Positions 6,329 to 10,046 of a stretch of DNA of 10,046 nucleotides are shown here, in pieces. Location: positions 1-10,046 of the forward strand of contig CAYLXH010000082.1 of NCBI GenBank assembly GCA_964387535.1, in the 5' to 3' direction. The stretch is from Butyricicoccus_A sp964387535 (GTDB taxonomy: Bacteria; Bacillota; Clostridia; Oscillospirales; Butyricicoccaceae). The notes under the pieces are model-generated. The model did no database searches and had not been told where the DNA came from. It worked only from the letters and a program-made list of their open reading frames with translations. Position 1 is the first letter of the stretch; every line of letters begins with the position of its first letter. The translations under genes and the position numbers were made by a program.

Positions 6329-6894
6329 GCCGAACAATTGGATTTGCACTTTGCGGCTCATTCTGTACGCTGACGCGTACGTTGGCCGTGATGGAGCGCA
6401 TGGTACAGACAGGGTGGGATATTACGCCGATTGTTTCTGACGTGTGTGGAGAATTGGATACACGGTTTGGAAAGGCGGCAGATTATCTGGATGAAATTAC
6501 GGAGTTGTGCGGGAAAGCGCCGCTGCGGACGCTGCAGGATGTGGAGCCGATTGGCCCGCAGGAATGGTTTGACGCACTGGTGATTGCCCCATGCACTGGC
6601 AGTACGTTGGCGAGGCTCTCGTATGGACTGAGCGATACCCCGCAGACGCTGGCGGCAAAGTCACAGCTGCGTGTGGGGCGTCCGGTCGTGCTGGCCGTAT
6701 CGACGAACGATGCGCTGTCGGGATCGGCAGAGAACATCGGGAGGTTACTCAACCGGAAGAATTATTATTTTGTTCCGATGCGGCAGGATGCGCCAAAGAC
6801 AAAGCCGCGGTCCATGGTTGCTGTGCTGGAGAACATTCCGGAAACGGTGGAAGCTGCGATCAACGGAGAACAGATTCAACCTATTTTATTATAA
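6325..6894 (+). CDS. dpaB: Dipicolinate synthase subunit B, flavoprotein-like (SpoVFB), 189 aa
   Basis: This is the second subunit of dipicolinate synthase and belongs to the flavoprotein fold of phosphopantothenoylcysteine decarboxylase-like proteins. The N-terminal strand IGFALCGSFCT (5-15) is the phosphate-binding loop region. PIGPQEWFDALVIAPCTG (75-92) and GRPVVLAVSTNDAL (118-131) correspond to the strongly conserved flavin-fold segments of SpoVFB, and KPRSMVA and QIQPILL near the end also match. Length is close to the Bacillus protein (about 200). It starts at GTG 6325, overlapping the dpaA stop as GTGA, with a strong GGAGGAGGAAGG ribosome site ending a few bases before it, so the two subunits should be made in equal amounts by coupled translation. 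Regulation is expected to be through the promoter before dpaA. Confidence 0.95.
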   Translation: MSRTIGFALCGSFCTLTRTLAVMERMVQTGWDITPIVSDVCGELDTRFGKAADYLDEITELCGKAPLRTLQDVEPIGPQEWFDALVIAPCTGSTLARLSYGLSDTPQTLAAKSQLRVGRPVVLAVSTNDALSGSAENIGRLLNRKNYYFVPMRQDAPKTKPRSMVAVLENIPETVEAAINGEQIQPILL

Positions 6895-6903
6895 TATGTG
6901 GGG

Positions 6904-6941
6904 AACCGCAGAGAATTGGCAGGATTCTCTGCGGTTTTGTT
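6904..6941 (+). terminator. Intrinsic terminator of dpaAB
   Basis: A perfect 13-bp stem, AACCGCAGAGAAT (6904-6916) with ATTCTCTGCGGTT (6924-6936), has a seven-base loop and is followed by TTGTTG. It begins 9 bases after the dpaB stop codon. Confidence 0.94.
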
Positions 6942-7003
6942 GTGGATGAGGATTGGCCGCATAAAATTACGATGCAGTGGGCAGAGTGGTAGAGAGCAGT
7001 TCT

Positions 7004-7036
7004 TTGAAAAGTACCATCGGTTTTTGGTGGTATTAT
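7004..7036 (+). promoter_or_regulatory. Candidate eno promoter with overlapping dyad
   Basis: TGGTATTAT (7028-7036) is an extended -10 (TGn plus TATTAT, 5 of 6). The best -35, TTGAAA (7004-7009), is 21 bases away, too far for a classical promoter, so the extended -10 would carry most of the recognition. An inverted repeat, TACCATC (7012-7018) with GGTGGTA (7026-7032), lies over the spacer and -10 and could be an operator. The predicted start is around 7043, giving a leader of only 10-15 bases. Confidence 0.4.
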
Positions 7037-7041
7037 GTGGA

Positions 7042-7049
7042 AAGGAGAG
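7042..7049 (+). promoter_or_regulatory. Ribosome binding site that sets the eno start at GTG 7056
   Basis: AAGGAGAG is spaced 6 bases from GTG 7056. An in-frame ATG at 7035 lies upstream of this site and has no ribosome site of its own, so the GTG is preferred. Confidence 0.75.
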
Positions 7050-7055
7050 AAAAAC

Positions 7056-8348
7056 GTGGATTGGAACATTAGGAAGGTAATCGGACGAGAGGTTTTGGAC
7101 TCGCGCGGGAATCCGACGGTAGAGGCTGAGGTAATATTGAGCGACGGAACGGTAGGGCGTGGAATTGCCCCCAGCGGAGCGTCGACAGGAGAGTTTGAAG
7201 CACTGGAATTGCGAGATGGTGATACCAGCCGCTATTTGGGAAAAGGGGTTCTTCGGGCCGTTGCAAATATTAATGGCCCGATTGCAGACGCATTAATCGG
7301 CCAGAATGCTGCGGACACCTATGCGGTTGATGCGGCAATGAGAGCGGCAGACGGGACAAAGGACAAGTCTCAGTTGGGTGCAAATGCCATTTTGGCCGTT
7401 TCGCTGGCGGCAGTACGGGCATCTGCTGCGGCGCAGAAAATTCCGGTATATCGCTTCTTGGGAGGAACTGCCGGCAATTGTTTGCCGGTGCCGATGATGA
7501 ATATTCTCAATGGCGGTGCGCATGCGGCGAATACGGTGGATGTGCAGGAGTTTATGATTGTGCCGGTCGGTGCACCGAGTTTTCGGGAAGCACTTCGCTG
7601 GTGTGCGGAGATTTTTCACGCGCTGAAGGCACTGCTGAAAGAACGCGGACTTGCCACCTCCGTGGGCGATGAGGGCGGATTTGCGCCGGATTTGTCCGGG
7701 GATGAGGAGACGATTTCCTGCATTCTGGATGCAGTAGAAAAGGCGGGATATCTGCCCGGAAGAGATATCATGCTGGCGATGGACGCGGCCGCCAGTGAGT
7801 GGAAGGGAGCGGCAAAGGGAGAGTATATTTTGCCGAAAGCAGGGACGAAGTACACGTCAAAGGAGCTCATTGCACACTGGAAACAGCTGGTGGATGCGTA
7901 TCCGATTCTTTCCATTGAAGATGCGTTGGACGAAGAAGATTGGGAGGGCTGGAAGCTCCTGACCGAGCAGCTTGGAAAGCGGGTTCAGTTGGTGGGCGAT
8001 GACCTGTTTGTGACCAATACCGAGCGCCTGTGGAAGGGAATTGATCAGGGCTGCGGCAATGCGATTTTGATCAAGCTGAATCAGATCGGATCGGTCTCAG
8101 AGACGATGGAGGCAGTAAAATTGGCACATCAGGCTGGCTTTGCGGCGATTGCGTCTCATCGGTCGGGAGAGACGGAGGATACGACGATTGCTGACCTGGC
8201 GGTTGCACTGAATACCTGTCAGATTAAGACGGGTGCACCCAGCCGCACGGATCGCGTGGCAAAATACAATCAGCTGCTGCGGATTGAGGAACAGTTGGGA
8301 GATGCCGCAGTATATCCGGGGATGCAGGCGTTTTCCATCGGCGGATAA
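7056..8348 (+). CDS. eno: Enolase (phosphopyruvate hydratase), 430 aa
   Basis: It converts 2-phosphoglycerate to phosphoenolpyruvate in cytosolic glycolysis, with Mg2+. The N-terminal domain begins VIGREVLDSRGNPTVE and has the mobile loop SGASTGEFEA (40-49). In the barrel, the proton-transfer residues E206 (GDEGGFAP) and K340 (LIKLNQIG) are present, as are the metal ligands D243, E288 (SIEDALDEEDW) and D315 (GDDLF), the substrate-binding H368-R369-S370 (SHRSGETEDT) and K391 (KTGAPSR). Length and residue spacing match E. coli enolase almost one for one, so it should be active. GTG 7056 is preferred over ATG 7035. The gene stands alone: dpaAB is upstream and a secreted protein downstream, with terminators on both sides. 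Enolase in Firmicutes is usually in the gap-pgk-tpi-gpmI cluster, so this copy may have moved or may be one of two. Confidence 0.97.
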   Translation: MDWNIRKVIGREVLDSRGNPTVEAEVILSDGTVGRGIAPSGASTGEFEALELRDGDTSRYLGKGVLRAVANINGPIADALIGQNAADTYAVDAAMRAADGTKDKSQLGANAILAVSLAAVRASAAAQKIPVYRFLGGTAGNCLPVPMMNILNGGAHAANTVDVQEFMIVPVGAPSFREALRWCAEIFHALKALLKERGLATSVGDEGGFAPDLSGDEETISCILDAVEKAGYLPGRDIMLAMDAAASEWKGAAKGEYILPKAGTKYTSKELIAHWKQLVDAYPILSIEDALDEEDWEGWKLLTEQLGKRVQLVGDDLFVTNTERLWKGIDQGCGNAILIKLNQIGSVSETMEAVKLAHQAGFAAIASHRSGETEDTTIADLAVALNTCQIKTGAPSRTDRVAKYNQLLRIEEQLGDAAVYPGMQAFSIGG

Positions 8349-8370
8349 CCGGGTGCAGTAGGTACGGGAA

Positions 8371-8433
8371 AATAGAAGAAACGTCAGACCGGCACAGCGA
8401 TGGGGAACGGTGACCGGTCTGGCTTTCTATTTT
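8371..8433 (+). terminator. Probable terminator after eno
   Basis: An inner stem AGACCGG (8386-8392) with CCGGTCT (8414-8420), capped by CAC/GTG pairing, and an outer stem AATAGAA (8371-8377) with TTCTATT (8426-8432) form a long interrupted hairpin. The T content on the 3' side is spread out (CTTTCTATTTTG), so efficiency is uncertain. Confidence 0.6.
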
Positions 8434-8481
8434 GTGCCAGGCCAAGGATCTCTGGGACGAAGTATTTTTATCACAGGATAA

Positions 8482-8525
8482 TTCATAGAAATCTTAATGA
8501 CCTTTTAATTTTTTCACAGTAAAAT
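8482..8525 (+). promoter_or_regulatory. Promoter with three phased repeats before the Ig-domain gene
   Basis: TAAAAT (8520-8525) with ATGACC (8497-8502, 4 of 6) at 17-base spacing is the best promoter, with a start near 8532. TTCATA (8482), CTTAAT (8493) and TTTAAT (8504) recur every 11 bases across the -35 region, an arrangement typical of tandem binding by OmpR/PhoB-family response regulators. The repeats are loose matches to each other. Confidence 0.4.
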
Positions 8526-8589
8526 AGAGCCATAATCAATCAATTCTGACGAAGGATGACAGTCATAGAATGACAAAAGGAGGAGTACG

Positions 8590-9249
8590 ATGAAAAAGAA
8601 ATTATCGAGAATCGCTGCATTGGTGCTTTGCTGCAGCATGTTGACGGGAATTACGGTACTGGCGGATGATGACTCCCGAAAGCCCACCAGAATTTCTGCC
8701 GATGGAAAAACGTCGGTGACCATGCGAGTGGACAATTACAAAGAGTTAGAAGTTAATCACAATGGCAACGAAAACGATCTGTCGTGGAGCGTGACAAAGG
8801 GGAAGAGTGTTGTCAAAATCACTAGCAAGGACAAGACGAATGATGAGGTAACCATCAAGGCTCTGAAGAAGGGAACGGCAAAGGTTACCTGCAAGATTAA
8901 GGGTACCAGCAAGAAGGTTACTTATACGATTACAGTAAAATCGGCTTCTGCGAGCTCGAAAAAGATTTCCCGTGTGGGCCCAAAGGCTGTGACGGTCGAA
9001 CTGGGTGACGACAGAGATCTGAAGGTGAAAAAGGGCAAGAGCGTCAGAAACAATGATCTGAAATGGTCGATTACCGGACAAAAGGGAATTGTGCGGTTTG
9101 ATGATGACGATCTGACCGATGATGATGTTGAAATTTACGGTAAGAAGGTCGGAACCACAACGGTAACATGCACCAATCGCCTGATTGATCAGAAAATTAA
9201 CTTTACTGTTACGGTTGTTGATCATTATGATGATGACGATGACGACTGA
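8590..9249 (+). CDS. Secreted protein with two bacterial Ig-like domains, 219 aa
   Basis: A signal peptide is clear: KKK near the start, a hydrophobic core (about 8-23) and a signal peptidase I site after A25 (ITVLA before DDDS). The two cysteines in the core (14-15) do not fit a lipobox well. Two repeats resembling Big_2-type Ig domains follow, about 33-116 and 126-210. Each has a WS core (LSWSVT, LKWSIT), a conserved GT-x-VTC strand near its end (95-101, 188-194) and a closing T(I/V)TV, and they are joined by a Ser-rich linker. Each domain has one cysteine (101, 194) in the same place. The protein ends in DHYDDDDDD, with another Asp cluster at 171-179. There is no LPXTG motif or transmembrane anchor, so it is probably released or loosely held at the surface. 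Asp-rich parts could bind calcium, which is an inference. ATG 8590 has a strong AAAGGAGGAG site. The true role is unknown. Confidence 0.85.
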   Translation: MKKKLSRIAALVLCCSMLTGITVLADDDSRKPTRISADGKTSVTMRVDNYKELEVNHNGNENDLSWSVTKGKSVVKITSKDKTNDEVTIKALKKGTAKVTCKIKGTSKKVTYTITVKSASASSKKISRVGPKAVTVELGDDRDLKVKKGKSVRNNDLKWSITGQKGIVRFDDDDLTDDDVEIYGKKVGTTTVTCTNRLIDQKINFTVTVVDHYDDDDDD

Positions 9250-9278
9250 AATGGTGCCGGATGGAGCAAAGAAATCAC

Positions 9279-9315
9279 AAGGCCGGAAAACGGGTAAGCC
9301 GTTTTCCAGCTTTTC
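9279..9315 (+). terminator. Intrinsic terminator after the Ig-domain gene
   Basis: GGAAAACGG (9285-9293) pairs perfectly with CCGTTTTCC (9299-9307) around GTAAG, extends outward after one mismatch, and is followed by CTTTTC. Confidence 0.82.
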
Positions 9316-9435
9316 ATTGTGCGAGAGAGAAACGTGAGGGATAGTATATGTGATCATTGTGGAGCGAGAACGATCGGAAAAGGTTGAATAAGTGACAAAA
9401 ATGAGGGCAAAATGCGGCTGATGGCGCGATATTCG

Positions 9436-9465
9436 TTGACAAAGATATGAAGAGAATGGTAAAAT
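9436..9465 (+). promoter_or_regulatory. Strong vegetative promoter of the iron-sulfur scaffold-like gene
   Basis: TTGACA (9436-9441, 6 of 6) and TAAAAT (9460-9465, 5 of 6) are 18 bases apart, and TGG precedes the -10, making it an extended -10 as well. The start is predicted near 9472, so the mRNA leader is about 198 bases. The 120 bases before it (9316-9435) hold nothing I can name. Confidence 0.88.
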
Positions 9466-9471
9466 AAGAAA

Positions 9472-9669
9472 AACGTGAAATGCGGTATTTCGTTTGCATA
9501 CAGCAACGATGTACAGCCGGTGCAGATCTGTTTGGAGGCATCGGCTGTTTGCACGGATAGGGACGTGTCTGTGGAGGACTGCGGAACGCTCCCGAGATGG
9601 ACTGCGCATTTCATTGCGTACCTTTTTTTGAGCAATCAAAGAAGAGATTACTAGTAGGAGGAAAAAACG
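9472..9669 (+). ncRNA. Structured 5' leader, possible attenuator or riboswitch
   Basis: The roughly 198-base leader has no open reading frame of note. It opens with a hairpin at the predicted start (AACG-AAAT, 9472-9481, with ATTTCGTT, 9487-9494). An 11-bp hairpin, ACAGCCGGTGC (9513-9523) with GCATCGGCTGT (9538-9548), follows; an upstream GCATACAGC (9496-9504) could compete for its right arm. Next, GGA-GCG/CGC-TCC (9576-9592, GAA loop) competes with GGAACGC (9583-9589) pairing to GCGTACC (9616-9622), and the latter is followed at once by seven T (9623-9629). That is the logic of a transcription attenuator. No T-box, SAM, TPP or cobalamin signature is visible. Folding was judged by eye. Confidence 0.45.
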
Positions 9670-10046
9670 ATGATTTATTCCGCAGAAGTGGAAAACATGT
9701 GCCCGGTTGCCAAGGGCGCATATCATGGTCCGGCTCCGATCCCTCAGGAGGGTAAGTGGACGCAGGCAATGGAAATCAAGGACATCAGCGGCTTTACCCA
9801 TGGTATTGGCTGGTGTGCACCGCAGCAGGGTGCATGTAAACTGACCCTTAATGTCAAGGATGGAATTATTGAGGAAGCTCTGGTAGAAACGATCGGATGT
9901 TCTGGCATGACGCATTCCGCTGCTATGGCATCGGAGATTCTGCCGGGTAAGACTCTGCTCGAGGCATTGAATACCGATCTGGTTTGCGATGCGATCAATG
10001 TTGCAATGCGTGAGCTGTTCCTGCAGATTGTATACGGTCGTACACA
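9670..10046 (+). CDS. Iron-sulfur cluster assembly scaffold-like protein, N-terminal 125 aa
   Basis: The gene starts at ATG 9670 behind a strong AGGAGGAA site and runs off the right edge. Its 125 visible residues start MIYSAEVENMCPVAKG and contain GPAPIPQEGKW, ISGFTHGIGWCAPQQGACKL, VETIGCSGMTHSAAM, LPGKTLLEAL and AMRELFLQIVYGRT. I recognise these as the family annotated in Clostridia as iron-sulfur cluster assembly scaffold protein, usually followed by a GGGtGRT protein gene; that partner would lie just beyond the window. Cysteines at about 11, 49, 56 and 77 (CPV, WCAP, ACK, GCSG) are possible cluster ligands; GCSGM is like the cysteine motif of NifU/IscU-type proteins. The family's biochemical role is, to my knowledge, not settled. 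The strong promoter implies high expression. Confidence 0.82.
   Translation, partial: MIYSAEVENMCPVAKGAYHGPAPIPQEGKWTQAMEIKDISGFTHGIGWCAPQQGACKLTLNVKDGIIEEALVETIGCSGMTHSAAMASEILPGKTLLEALNTDLVCDAINVAMRELFLQIVYGRT

Noticed and set aside
7035..7055. Upstream ATG start for enolase
   Set aside because: The ribosome site AAGGAGAG lies downstream of it and is correctly spaced for GTG 7056.
8600..8640. Lipoprotein signal for the Ig-domain protein
   Set aside because: The residues before the cysteines (LVLCC) do not fit a lipobox, while a good signal peptidase I site follows residue 25.
9472..9669. T-box leader
   Set aside because: The AGGGTGG-type T-box sequence and a specifier-loop arrangement are not visible.
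1..10046. Mobile elements, CRISPR arrays, toxin-antitoxin pairs or a phage-defence cluster
   Set aside because: No transposase or integrase frames, no regular direct repeats with spacers and no recognisable defence proteins were seen.

Overview
The window looks like chromosome from a spore-forming member of the Clostridia, probably an Oscillospirales-type gut Firmicute. The evidence is the dipicolinate synthase gene pair, a Clostridia-type divergent topoisomerase pair, an iron-sulfur scaffold-like protein of a type I associate with Clostridia, strong GGAGG ribosome binding sites and Firmicute-style intrinsic terminators. The class-level call is fairly safe; the family-level call is a guess. 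Every convincing gene is on the + strand, and most units are closed by a clear terminator hairpin. No mobile element, CRISPR array, tRNA or rRNA was seen.

Left part (1-1040). The window opens in the last 36 codons of rpsU (ribosomal protein bS21) and its terminator. The next 320 bases have no credible protein gene. They do hold a promoter (199-227), a dense set of nested stems and a strong terminator hairpin, which together suggest a structured RNA of about 160 nt that I cannot assign to a family. A 71-residue single-pass membrane protein with a very acidic tail follows (488-703), also with its own terminator. The stretch 747-1040 has no gene I trust.

Centre (1041-5404). A near-consensus promoter drives a two-gene operon for a type IIA topoisomerase. 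The ATPase/TOPRIM B subunit (1135-3126) and the DNA-cleaving A subunit (3148-5355) would form an A2B2 enzyme. Both are diverged from the textbook GyrB/GyrA and ParE/ParC sequences, and the A subunit lacks a GyrA box. I therefore read them as topoisomerase IV-like rather than as the main gyrase.

Sporulation unit (5408-6941). dpaA and dpaB overlap by four bases and encode the two subunits of dipicolinate synthase, which makes the spore-core chelator dipicolinic acid in the mother cell. A sequence identical to the sigma-E -10 consensus sits just upstream, in the short gap after the topoisomerase terminator.

Right part (6942-10046). A stand-alone enolase gene starting at GTG is followed by a secreted protein with two bacterial Ig-like domains and an Asp-rich tail. 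Three 11-bp-phased AT-rich repeats overlap that gene's probable promoter. Last is the 5' part of an iron-sulfur cluster scaffold-like gene cut by the window end. It has a strong promoter about 200 bases upstream, and the leader between can form competing hairpins ending in a run of seven T, so it may be an attenuator or riboswitch.

Most of the window is ordinary housekeeping and sporulation content. The best candidates for something undescribed are the RNA at about 234-399 and the leader at 9472-9669.
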